Below, piece by piece: positions 1 to 6,538 of a stretch of 7,402 nucleotides of DNA. The position numbers and the translations under genes were made by a program. Every line of letters starts with the position of its first letter. Position 1 is the first letter of the stretch. The DNA is taken from NCBI GenBank assembly GCA_937983495.1, contig CALKAA010000176.1, positions 1 to 7,402 of the forward strand, given 5' to 3'. The DNA is from an uncultured Gemmobacter sp. Its GTDB lineage: Bacteria > Pseudomonadota > Alphaproteobacteria > Rhodobacterales > Rhodobacteraceae. Below the pieces are notes generated by a model. That model was given only the letters and a program-made list of their open reading frames with translations. It ran no database searches and was not told where the DNA came from.

Positions 1-1041
1 GATCCGGCGCAGCGCCGCGCCGTCGAAGATCTCGTTCGGGTGGAAGTTGGTGGAAAAGATCACCAGCGTGTCAAAAGGCATGGTGAACTTTTCGCCGGAT
101 TGCAGTTGCAGGATGTCGCGGCTTTCTTCCAGCGGCACGATCCAGCGGTTCACCAGCTTTTGCGGCGGGTCGGACTGGCGGCCCAAGTCGTCGACGATGA
201 AGATACCGCCGTTGGATTTCATTTGCAGCGGTGCGGTATAGGTGCGGGCAGTGGTGTTGTATTTCAGGTCCAGCATGTCCAGCGTCAATTCGCCGCCGGT
301 AATGACCGAGGGGCGGGCGCACCAGACATAGCGCTGGTCAAAACGGTTGGAGCTGCGGCGCAGGCTGTTCGCGTCATCGGCAATCTCGACGGCCGCCGAA
401 TGCACGATCGGGTCATAGACGGTGATCACCTGCCCCGAATATTCCACCGCGCGGGGAATATAGATGCGGTCGCCCAGCGAATCGCGGATGCCGTTGGAGA
501 TCGAGGATTTGCCGTTGCCGGGCGGGCCATACATCAGGATGGAGCGGCCCGAGCCGACGGCGGGGCCGAGATTGCCGATCAGGTCTTCGGGCAGGATCAG
601 ATGGCCCATACCGCTCATGAGTTGGTCGCGGGTGAGCTTCATGTTGCGGACCGACTGGCGCTTGACCTGGGCGGAATATTCCTCCAGCGGCACCGGCATG
701 GCCCCGTAATATTCCGATTGCGCCAGCGCATCCAGCGCGCGCGCCTTGCCCGCATCGGTCAGCTGATAGCCCATTTCGCCGCCCGAGGTGGCGTGCAGCG
801 TGCCGGTGGCCTCCAGCAGGCGCTGGCCGCGGGCGATGTCGATGAGGTCCTGCACCGCTGTCACCGGCAGGCAGACCACGCGGGCGATCTGGCTGACCTG
901 ATCCAGGTTCATGCGGAACATGGTTTTCAGCAGGATGTCGCGCATCATGACCATCGACAGCCCGGTTTCCTGCAAATTGCGGGGGGCGGGGGGCGCGATC
1001 ACAGCGGGGGTGATCGAGGCGGGGTCAACTTGCACATTCAT
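1..1041 (-). CDS. AAA+ ATPase with winged-helix-like N-terminal region, 3' end cut by window edge
   Basis: The frame is open from an ATG at 1041 to the left edge: 347 codons with no stop, so the C-terminus is missing. The start has an AAGGA Shine-Dalgarno at 1050-1054, 8 nt upstream. Visible: a Pro/Ala-rich N-terminus (residues 7-20); a helical stretch followed by a winged-helix-like wing with YQLTDAGKARA at 92-102; Walker A GPPGNGKS at 172-179 (Lys178); Walker B IFIVDD at 280-285; a sensor-1-like FSTN at 329-332; and a DGAALRR segment ending at Arg345-Arg346 that looks like the arginine-finger region. The AAA+ lid would follow outside the window. By family knowledge this is a P-loop AAA+ ATPase; the exact subfamily (MoxR-like or another) I cannot fix. 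It is the last visible gene of the tad transcript, 74 nt after the prepilin peptidase. Its role is unknown; remodelling of a pilus component or regulation are inferences only. Confidence 0.85.
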   Translation of the reverse strand, partial: MNVQVDPASITPAVIAPPAPRNLQETGLSMVMMRDILLKTMFRMNLDQVSQIARVVCLPVTAVQDLIDIARGQRLLEATGTLHATSGGEMGYQLTDAGKARALDALAQSEYYGAMPVPLEEYSAQVKRQSVRNMKLTRDQLMSGMGHLILPEDLIGNLGPAVGSGRSILMYGPPGNGKSSISNGIRDSLGDRIYIPRAVEYSGQVITVYDPIVHSAAVEIADDANSLRRSSNRFDQRYVWCARPSVITGGELTLDMLDLKYNTTARTYTAPLQMKSNGGIFIVDDLGRQSDPPQKLVNRWIVPLEESRDILQLQSGEKFTMPFDTLVIFSTNFHPNEIFDGAALRRI

Positions 1042-1049
1042 CGGCGCGG

Positions 1050-1054
1050 TCCTT
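1050..1054 (-). promoter_or_regulatory. Shine-Dalgarno of the AAA+ ATPase gene
   Basis: The minus strand reads AAGGA here, 8 nt before the ATG at 1041. It supports that start and shows the gene has its own ribosome binding site although it follows the peptidase gene in the same direction. Confidence 0.7.
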
Positions 1055-1063
1055 GGCAAGGGA

Positions 1064-1093
1064 ACCGGGCTGCGCCGCGAAGCGCTGCCCGGT
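1064..1093 (-). other. Intercistronic stem-loop between prepilin peptidase and AAA+ ATPase genes
   Basis: The arms 1064-1070 (accgggc) and 1087-1093 (gcccggt) are perfectly complementary. One T/T mismatch (1071/1086) follows, then a further 4 bp, gcgc at 1072-1075 with gcgc at 1082-1085, closing a 6-nt loop. That is 11 paired positions, 10 of them GC. In the transcript it lies after the peptidase stop and ends 9 nt before the AAGGA of the next gene. The following bases (TTCCCTTGCC) are not a clean U-tract, so a full intrinsic terminator is unlikely. It could be a processing or stability element, a partial attenuator, or a translation-tuning hairpin. The structure is seen; the function is inferred. 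Confidence 0.55.
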
Positions 1094-1115
1094 GGTCAGA
1101 TGCCAGAAAACCCGA

Positions 1116-1604
1116 TCAATTGGCCAGAATTGGGGCAGAAACGTAGAAAATCAGCGTCCCTGCCAAGGCAAGGCCAAAGGGAAAGTCGCGCCGGGTCCAG
1201 CTTTCCCATGTCGGAGTGGCCGCGCGCACCGCCGGGATGGCACGGGCGATGCGATGGGTGACCAGCGCGCCGATCATGGCTCCGCAGACCAGTATCGCCA
1301 GCATGCCCAGATCGGCGGTGACAAAGACCCCGGCCATGGCGGCGGCGAATTTCGCGTCGCCAGCCCCGAACAGGCCGATTGCATTGCCCGCGATGCCGAT
1401 CACCAGTGCGATGGCCATGATGGCCCAACCCCAACCCCAGGTGGCCAGCGGGAAGGCCATGAAGCCCAGGGTAGCCCAGGCTACGATCATCAGGATCGAG
1501 GCCATGTTCGGAATTTTCATGCGTTGCATGTCAGAGAGCGCCACCCAGAACGCCAGCGGAATGCAGGCCGGGGCCAGCCAGTAAGCTTGAACAGCAGTCA
1601 GCAT
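1116..1604 (-). CDS. cpaA: Prepilin peptidase, TadV/CpaA type (A24 family)
   Basis: This is a 162-residue inner-membrane aspartyl protease that would cleave the short leader of Flp prepilin and of TadE/F-type pseudopilins. The two expected catalytic aspartates are visible: Asp25 in the segment SDMQRMKIPN (24-33), and Asp83 in the GxGD motif GAGDAK (80-85). A PFG segment lies near 140-143. The rest is about six hydrophobic segments (roughly 6-23, 35-52, 57-79, 86-104, 105-116, 143-160). It is short, as TadV/CpaA proteins are, and lacks the N-terminal methyltransferase domain of PilD-type enzymes. The ATG at 1604 follows the TGA of the TPR gene by 4 nt, and its GAGAGG Shine-Dalgarno (1613-1618) sits inside the end of that gene, so the two are probably translationally coupled. 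In the classical Aggregatibacter and Caulobacter loci this gene lies near the pilin gene; here it comes late. It could equally be named tadV. Confidence 0.93.
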   Translation of the reverse strand: MLTAVQAYWLAPACIPLAFWVALSDMQRMKIPNMASILMIVAWATLGFMAFPLATWGWGWAIMAIALVIGIAGNAIGLFGAGDAKFAAAMAGVFVTADLGMLAILVCGAMIGALVTHRIARAIPAVRAATPTWESWTRRDFPFGLALAGTLIFYVSAPILAN

Positions 1605-1608
1605 CGGG

Positions 1609-2457
1609 TCAGCCTCTCAGTGCCTCAAGGCTGCGCGCGGCGGCCTCAAAATGTTGCGGATGGGTGTCGACCGCTTCTTCCAGCAAGCTGCGGCCCACGG
1701 CCACATCGCCCCGCTTCACCGCCGCCAGACCCAGCGTATAGAGCAGTTCGGCACGTTCGGCCTGGGTCATTTCGACCACTGGCAGATCGTATTTGCGCTG
1801 CGCGCCGCGGGCCAGAACCAGATTGTTCTTGGCGGTGAACATCTTCGGATCGTTTTTCAGCGCCTCGACAAACAGCTTTTCCGCCCCGGCATATTCGCCG
1901 CGATTGAGCTTGGAATAGCCCCAGTTGTTCAGTACGCCCGCCGGTTTCGTGGTCAGGCCCGAGGCGATTTCATAGAAACTGTCGGCCTTTTTCCACTGTT
2001 TCTTGCTGTCGGCCACCATGGCCTCCAGCCGGTAACGGTCATAGGTTTCGTGGGTGGGCGGCACCTTCATCAGCTCGGCCTCGGCCTCGGGCCATTTGTT
2101 CGAGCGGATCAGTGCCTCGGCATAGCCCACGCGATCCTCGTTGGTGCCCTGGCCTGAATTCACCAGACCGACCCAGACCTTCGTGGCGTCTTCCGATTTT
2201 CCGGCCCGCATCAAGGATTTGGCCAGACCGCGCTGCAAATCCGGGCGGCCCGGATTTTGTTGCAGCGTGCGGGAGAAATAGCTGACCGCCTCGTTCGGGT
2301 CGCCCACGGTCAGCATGATGTCGCTGAGATTGCTTTCATCAATGACGTTCACGTCCTTGATGGCGCGCTGCACCTCGGCATCGGAGGGGCCGCGGTTGCA
2401 GGCCGAAAGCGCGGCGGTGCCCAGAAGGCATACCGCGACGATATGGGAATGGCGCAT
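1609..2457 (-). CDS. tadD: TadD-like tetratricopeptide-repeat lipoprotein
   Basis: This is a 282-residue protein with a lipoprotein signal peptide: a short basic start (MRHSH), a hydrophobic core, and lipobox LSAC with the acylated cysteine at Cys20. The mature part is alpha-helical with about five to six TPR-like units. The clearest are at about 52-71, 173-206 (with NNWGYSKLNRGEYAGAEK) and 235-270 (with YTLGLAAVKRGDVAVG). TadD proteins are TPR lipoproteins needed for Flp pilus biogenesis, probably helping secretin assembly or acting as a scaffold at the outer membrane. Length and the C-terminal repeat fit TadD better than the shorter neighbour does, but naming between the two TPR proteins is uncertain. 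The ATG at 2457 has an AAGGA Shine-Dalgarno at 2464-2468, 6 nt upstream. It overlaps nothing and is followed 4 nt later by the peptidase gene. Confidence 0.85.
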   Translation of the reverse strand: MRHSHIVAVCLLGTAALSACNRGPSDAEVQRAIKDVNVIDESNLSDIMLTVGDPNEAVSYFSRTLQQNPGRPDLQRGLAKSLMRAGKSEDATKVWVGLVNSGQGTNEDRVGYAEALIRSNKWPEAEAELMKVPPTHETYDRYRLEAMVADSKKQWKKADSFYEIASGLTTKPAGVLNNWGYSKLNRGEYAGAEKLFVEALKNDPKMFTAKNNLVLARGAQRKYDLPVVEMTQAERAELLYTLGLAAVKRGDVAVGRSLLEEAVDTHPQHFEAAARSLEALRG

Positions 2458-2506
2458 GTCGCGTCCTTTTCACTGCTCGCTCGGGTGAGCCCGCCGGGCC
2501 TTGGGC
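2458..2506 (-). other. 49-nt intercistronic spacer with two small overlapping hairpins
   Basis: This is the second largest gap of the operon. It holds the AAGGA Shine-Dalgarno (2464-2468) of the TPR gene. It also holds two short GC-rich inverted repeats that share bases: gctc/gagc at 2479-2490 (4-nt loop) and gccc/gggc at 2489-2499 (3-nt loop). Each stem is only 4 bp. There is no U-tract and no recognisable promoter. The hairpins may be chance in such GC-rich DNA. Confidence 0.3.
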
Positions 2507-3085
2507 CTAGAGCGCGGACAGAAGGACGTATTCGCCATGTCCGCGCCGCACCAGCTTCAGGTTGGGGGCTTCTTGTTTTTGATCTTCCTCGGGTTCAGAA
2601 TAGACCGGATTTTCCATTCTGGCTATGGCGAGGCGCAGATTTTCGCGGATCGAGTCCGACGCGCCACTGTCCAGCGCGAAGGCCTGCTGGAACACATTGC
2701 GCGCCTCGGGGATTTTGCCCTGTTCCATCAGCACGCAGCCCAGATTGTTCAGCGCGGGCACAAAGCCGGGGTCACGCTCCAATGCGCGGCGCAGCACCTG
2801 TTCGGCCTGGCCCAACCGCCCAAGCGCCAGATTGGCCGAGCCGATGGCCGACAGCACATCGGCATTGATGCCATCCTCTGCCGCGGCGCGGTAATAGGCT
2901 TTCAGCGCCAGTTCCGGTTCGTTCGCCTCCATCAGGCGATGACCGACCAGCAGGCCATCCACGCCCCCCTTGCCACCGGCATCGGCCGGCGGGGCGGAAT
3001 TGGCGGCAGGACGCAAACCGCCGCCCGGCAAGGTGCAGGCGGCGGCGAAGAACAGGCAAAGCACTGGCAACAGGCGCAGGGTCAA
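2507..3085 (-). CDS. Short TPR lipoprotein of the tad operon (second TadD-like protein)
   Basis: This is a 192-residue protein with a lipoprotein signal peptide (TLRLLPVLCLFFAAAC, lipobox cysteine at Cys17). A Pro/Gly/Ala-rich tether follows (about 19-42), then about three TPR-like units at 43-73, 74-107 and 108-141; NNLGCVLMEQGKIPEA (113-128) is the clearest. A charged tail from about 157 (PEEDQKQE at 165-172) ends the protein. The start is a TTG at 3085, chosen because GGAG lies at 3091-3094 with 5 nt spacing and because it gives a proper basic n-region; there is no ATG nearby. It probably acts with the longer TPR lipoprotein in envelope assembly of the pilus secretin or platform. That role is inferred from family and position. 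It lies 13 nt after tadC and 49 nt before the next TPR gene. Confidence 0.82.
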   Translation of the reverse strand: MTLRLLPVLCLFFAAACTLPGGGLRPAANSAPPADAGGKGGVDGLLVGHRLMEANEPELALKAYYRAAAEDGINADVLSAIGSANLALGRLGQAEQVLRRALERDPGFVPALNNLGCVLMEQGKIPEARNVFQQAFALDSGASDSIRENLRLAIARMENPVYSEPEEDQKQEAPNLKLVRRGHGEYVLLSAL

Positions 3086-3090
3086 ATCGG

Positions 3091-3094
3091 CTCC
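3091..3094 (-). promoter_or_regulatory. Shine-Dalgarno deciding the TTG start of the short TPR lipoprotein
   Basis: The minus strand reads GGAG, 5 nt before the TTG at 3085-3083 and just after the tadC stop (3101-3099). The next in-frame candidates, a TTG and a GTG inside the signal-peptide core, would destroy the signal peptide. The rare TTG start should give modest translation. Confidence 0.55.
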
Positions 3095-3098
3095 GGGG

Positions 3099-4073
3099 TC
3101 ACTTCATCCCGCTGCTCAACCCGATGGCGATACTGTAGACCGAGGGGCCCACCAGCATCACCATCAAAGGCGGCAGGGTGAAGACCATTGTGCCAAGGGA
3201 AAGCTTGGTGGGCAAGGTGTTCGCCTTCTCCTCGGCGCGCATCACGCGTTTGTCGCGCATCTCTGCCACATAGACCCGCAGCGCATCGGAAATCGAGGTG
3301 CCGAAGGTGGCCGACTGGATCAGCGTGGTGATGAAGGAGGACACATCCGGCACGCCGATACGTTCCGACATGTCTTTCAACACCACGACGCGTTCCTTGC
3401 CGGCCTTCACCTCTTGGGCGACGATCTCGAATTCCTCGGCCAGCGCCTTGTAGCCGACCTTCATTTCCTTGGCGACGCGGTTGATGCACTGATCCAGCGA
3501 TTGCCCCGCCTCGACGCAGACCAGCATCAGGTCCAGCGCATCGGCAAAGCCCGAGACGATCTGTGCCTGCCGGGTCTGCAACCGGCGCTGCACCCAGTAT
3601 TGCGGCGCGTAATAGCCGATGGCACCGGGCAGGATGGTGTAAAGGATCATGTCCTTCATCGGCAGGTCGCCCTGCTGCGCCTGCAAGGCCAGCGTGTAAA
3701 GCAGGCCCATGGTCAGCAGGCCCAGACCCAGCACGAATTTGGAGAAATAGTAGATCCGCACCGAGTTCTTGGCGCGGTATCCCGCCCGCATCAGCATCAG
3801 CCGCGCCGCCGACATGGCCTGCATGTCCTGCGGTTCCAGATATTGCGCGTATTTGTCCAGCTTGGCAGCCGCGCCGCTTTTGCTGCGGAGCGCCGCCACC
3901 GCATCGCCATTGGCATTGCGGGCCTGGATTTTCAGCTTGGCCAGGGGGTCTTGCTTTTTCTCCAGCATCGAGGGCAGCACAAAGGCCAGAAGCCCGGCTG
4001 CGATGCACATGATGATGATGGCCGGACCCAAGGGGCCGAGGGCCTCGGTCAGCGGGGACATGATGGCTTCCAT
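3099..4073 (-). CDS. tadC: TadC, Flp pilus inner-membrane platform protein (type II secretion F domain)
   Basis: A 324-residue integral membrane protein. There is a hydrophobic segment at about 17-37, a basic cytoplasmic stretch (about 38-100), two membrane segments at about 107-128 and 139-158, then the GspF-like cytoplasmic helical domain (about 170-290). That domain contains the family-typical FADALDLMLVCVEAGQSLDQ (176-195) and the segment SSFITTLIQSATFGTSISDA (245-264). A last membrane segment lies at about 295-314. TadB and TadC together are the GspF/PilC-like platform on which the TadA ATPase acts. The ATG at 4073 has GGGAG at 4081-4085, directly abutting the tadB stop, which suggests translational coupling. 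A second in-frame ATG at residue 5 has no better ribosome binding site. No missing or disrupted parts are apparent. Confidence 0.94.
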   Translation of the reverse strand: MEAIMSPLTEALGPLGPAIIIMCIAAGLLAFVLPSMLEKKQDPLAKLKIQARNANGDAVAALRSKSGAAAKLDKYAQYLEPQDMQAMSAARLMLMRAGYRAKNSVRIYYFSKFVLGLGLLTMGLLYTLALQAQQGDLPMKDMILYTILPGAIGYYAPQYWVQRRLQTRQAQIVSGFADALDLMLVCVEAGQSLDQCINRVAKEMKVGYKALAEEFEIVAQEVKAGKERVVVLKDMSERIGVPDVSSFITTLIQSATFGTSISDALRVYVAEMRDKRVMRAEEKANTLPTKLSLGTMVFTLPPLMVMLVGPSVYSIAIGLSSGMK

Positions 4074-4085
4074 GGTCGTTCTCCC

Positions 4086-5048
4086 TCAGACCTTGATGTT
4101 GACCATGATCTTCATGAAGATCACGTTGATGCCGAGCAGGGCGCCCACGCCGATGGCCGCCGGGGTGAACAGCGCGCTTTCCTTCACCTGATCGAAGTAA
4201 TCCGGCTTGATCATCAGGATCATGCCGAGCGCCAGCAGCGGGAAGGCCGACAGGAACATGCCCGACCATTTCGCTTCGGCGGTGATCGCACGCACGCGGC
4301 GGAACAGCTTGAAGCGCGAGCGGATCACGTCGGACAGGCCTTGCAGGATTTCGGCCAGGTTGCCGCCCGATTGCTGCTGGATGTTCACGGCAATGGCGAG
4401 GAAGCGCAGATCCTGATTATCCACCCGTTCGGCAAATTCGGTCAGGCTGTCGGTGATGTCGCGGCCATAGGCGGCCTCATCCGAAATCAGGCCGAATTCG
4501 GTGCCGATCGGATCGGGAATTTCCTTGGCGACGATGCCAAGCGCGGCCGAGAACGGGTGCCCCACGCGCAGGCTGCGGACGATCAGGTCCACCGCGTCGG
4601 GCAGTTGTTCCTCCAGCAGGGCCATGCGGGTCTTGGCCTTCTTGTTGACCCAGAAATAGACGCCGCCGACCCCGGCCACCACCGCCATGACCGAACGCAC
4701 CGGCACCGAAGTGGCGGTGCCCACGGTCAGGCCCACGAAGGCCAGCACGGTCAGCGCCGCCATGATGCCCAGCAGCACCACGGGCGGGAAGGCGATATTG
4801 GCCTGCTGCGCCTTCTTGGCCAGAATGGCGTAAAGCGGGATCGACTTTGCGTTCAGATGCTGGCCGGCCTCCTTGCGGAGTTGCTCCAGCACCTGTTCCT
4901 TGCTGCCATGCTTTTCCAGCAGGGCCAGACGGCGCGACATGCGCTGATCCAGGCTGATGGACTTGCCAAAGGCCACCCGGTAGACGCCCTCGATGAGGAC
5001 GATGACCCCGATGAAGACGATGGCATAGACGATAAGAACCATTTCCAT
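4086..5048 (-). CDS. tadB: TadB, Flp pilus inner-membrane platform protein (type II secretion F domain)
   Basis: A 320-residue membrane protein. An N-terminal membrane segment (about 4-22) is followed by a charged helical stretch (about 28-80), two further membrane segments (about 88-110 and 118-133), and the GspF-like helical domain (about 140-260). That domain has the characteristic EQLPDAVDLIVRSLRVGHPF (147-166) and QQQSGGNLAEIL (224-235). Two more hydrophobic segments lie at about 262-280 and 294-318. It is the partner of TadC in the platform through which pilin subunits are extracted. The ATG at 5048 has GAGG at 5056-5059, overlapping the tadA TGA, with 7 nt spacing; coupling to tadA is likely. 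Length and motifs match intact TadB (CpaG in Caulobacter). Confidence 0.94.
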   Translation of the reverse strand: MEMVLIVYAIVFIGVIVLIEGVYRVAFGKSISLDQRMSRRLALLEKHGSKEQVLEQLRKEAGQHLNAKSIPLYAILAKKAQQANIAFPPVVLLGIMAALTVLAFVGLTVGTATSVPVRSVMAVVAGVGGVYFWVNKKAKTRMALLEEQLPDAVDLIVRSLRVGHPFSAALGIVAKEIPDPIGTEFGLISDEAAYGRDITDSLTEFAERVDNQDLRFLAIAVNIQQQSGGNLAEILQGLSDVIRSRFKLFRRVRAITAEAKWSGMFLSAFPLLALGMILMIKPDYFDQVKESALFTPAAIGVGALLGINVIFMKIMVNIKV

Positions 5049-5057
5049 GGTGTGACC

Positions 5058-6515
5058 TCAGTGGATGGGTTCGTAGATCGACGGCGGCAGGTTGAAGCCC
5101 CACTGCTTGAACCGTTCGGAATAATGCGAGCGCACGCCGGTGGCGTTGAAGCGCCCGATGATCTTGCCATCGGGGGCCAGCCCAAGGCGTTCATAGCGGA
5201 ACACTTCCTGCATCGAGATCACCTCACCCTCCATGCCGGTGATCTCGGTGATCGAGGTCATGCGGCGCGAACCATCTTGCAGGCGTGAGGCCTGCACGAT
5301 CAGGTTGACGGCGGAGGCGATCTGGCTGCGCACGGCTTTCAGCGGCATTTCGATGCCCGCCATGGCGACCATGTTTTCCAGACGGCTGACGCCGTCGCGC
5401 GGGTTGTTGGCGTGGATCGTGGTCATCGAGCCATCGTGGCCGGTGTTCATGGCCTGCAACATGTCGATCACTTCCTCGCCGCGGGTTTCCCCCACGATGA
5501 TGCGGTCGGGGCGCATCCGCAGCGCGTTGCGCAAGCAATCGCGTTGGGTGACGGCGCCCTTGCCCTCGACGTTTGGCGGGCGGCTTTCCATCCGGCCCAC
5601 ATGGATCTGTTGCAGCTGAAGTTCCGCAGTATCCTCGATGGTCAGCACCCGTTCGGTGTTGTCGATGAAGGAGGACAGCGCGTTCAGCGTGGTGGTTTTC
5701 CCCGAACCTGTGCCGCCCGAGACGATGATGTTGAGGCGGGTGGACACGGCGGCTTCCAGATACAGCGCCATTTCCTCCGTGAAAGCCCCGAAATTCACCA
5801 GATCGCGGATGGCGAGCTTGTCTTTCTTGAATTTCCGAATCGAGACCAGCGAGCCATCCACCGCAACGGGGGGCACCATGCAGTTGAAGCGCGAGCCGTC
5901 TGCGAGGCGCGCGTCGCAATAGGGGTTCGATTCGTCGACCCGGCGGCCCACGGCGGACACGATCTTGTCGATGATGCGCAACAGGTGGCGTTCATCCTTG
6001 AAGGTCACGTCCGAGAGTTGCAGCTTGCCGCCGCGTTCCACAAAGATGCGATGCGGGCCGTTCACCAGAATATCGCTGATGGTTTCATCCTTCAGCAAGG
6101 GTTCCAGCGGGCCAAGGCCCATCACCTCGTCGTAAAGCTCCTGATGCAGCGTCGCGCGGTCCACCGCCGACAGTGCCACCGCCATCTCGTCCAGCGCCTC
6201 GGCGCTGATGGCGGCAATCTCGGCCTTCAACTGCGTCTCGGAGGCCTTTTCCAGCGCGGCCAGGTTCAGGTTCTCCAGCAGGCGCTTGTGCAGCTCGACC
6301 TTGAGTTCCTGCAAGCGCTCCTTGCGCTTGCGGTCCTTGTCGGCGGCGGCGGCCTCGGCCGGGGTTTTCGGCACCGGCGCTTTGGGCGCGACGGGCGTGC
6401 TGGGTGCCTTCACCACGGTTTGCGCCGGTGCCTTGGGGGCGGCCTGCGCGGCCCCCACGGGAACCAGACTGGGTTTGGCCGGACCGGCCTCGGGCTTCTT
6501 GAAACGCGAAAACAT
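5058..6515 (-). CDS. cpaF: TadA/CpaF secretion ATPase of the Flp pilus
   Basis: This is the hexameric cytoplasmic ATPase that powers Flp pilus assembly (GspE/VirB11 superfamily). Numbered from the ATG at 6515 (485 residues): a Pro/Ala/Lys-rich linker at about 8-58; a charged helix (about 59-92); an N-terminal domain including GPLEPLLKDETISDILVNG (135-153); Walker A GGTGSGKT at 267-274 (Lys273); the Asp box with IEDTAEL at 293-299; the atypical Walker B RIIVGE ending at Glu343; and the His box GHDGSMTTIHAN at 359-370. All catalytic elements are present. The start is ATG 6515 rather than the GTG at 6521: the strong GGGGGAG Shine-Dalgarno would overlap the GTG but lies 5 nt before the ATG, and MFSRF is a usual beginning for CpaF. 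It follows tadZ closely and precedes tadB by 9 nt. Confidence 0.96.
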   Translation of the reverse strand: MFSRFKKPEAGPAKPSLVPVGAAQAAPKAPAQTVVKAPSTPVAPKAPVPKTPAEAAAADKDRKRKERLQELKVELHKRLLENLNLAALEKASETQLKAEIAAISAEALDEMAVALSAVDRATLHQELYDEVMGLGPLEPLLKDETISDILVNGPHRIFVERGGKLQLSDVTFKDERHLLRIIDKIVSAVGRRVDESNPYCDARLADGSRFNCMVPPVAVDGSLVSIRKFKKDKLAIRDLVNFGAFTEEMALYLEAAVSTRLNIIVSGGTGSGKTTTLNALSSFIDNTERVLTIEDTAELQLQQIHVGRMESRPPNVEGKGAVTQRDCLRNALRMRPDRIIVGETRGEEVIDMLQAMNTGHDGSMTTIHANNPRDGVSRLENMVAMAGIEMPLKAVRSQIASAVNLIVQASRLQDGSRRMTSITEITGMEGEVISMQEVFRYERLGLAPDGKIIGRFNATGVRSHYSERFKQWGFNLPPSIYEPIH

Positions 6516-6520
6516 CGTCA

Positions 6521-6527
6521 CTCCCCC
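6521..6527 (-). promoter_or_regulatory. Shine-Dalgarno of tadA/cpaF
   Basis: The minus strand reads GGGGGAG, ending 5 nt before the ATG at 6515-6513. Its last G is also the first base of an in-frame GTG at 6521, which makes that GTG an unlikely start and shortens the protein by two residues compared with the longest reading. Confidence 0.65.
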
Positions 6528-6538
6528 ATCGGCACGGA

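Noticed and set aside
1064..1093. Stem-loop read as an intrinsic terminator ending the tad operon
   Set aside because: No run of U follows the stem; the next bases are TTCCCTTGCC and then a Shine-Dalgarno of a gene in the same direction. It is kept as a hairpin of unknown role.
1042..1115. A separate promoter for the AAA+ ATPase gene
   Set aside because: I see no convincing -35/-10 pair in the 74 nt, and alphaproteobacterial promoters are hard to call by eye.
40..1146. Plus-strand open frame of 368 codons opposite the AAA+ ATPase gene
   Set aside because: The minus strand encodes Walker A, Walker B and sensor motifs with a good Shine-Dalgarno; the plus frame is its antisense shadow.
3082..4269. 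Minus-strand open frame of 395 codons overlapping tadC in another frame
   Set aside because: It is out of frame with tadC and tadB, whose motifs and membrane segments are intact. The translation is Gly/Arg/His-rich shadow sequence.
2970..5288. Very long plus-strand open frame (772 codons) with His/Gln/Asp-rich translation
   Set aside because: It is antisense to tadC and tadB, which have clear family motifs. Its translation is a low-complexity product of the GC-rich codon pattern, without recognisable domains or a good ribosome binding site.
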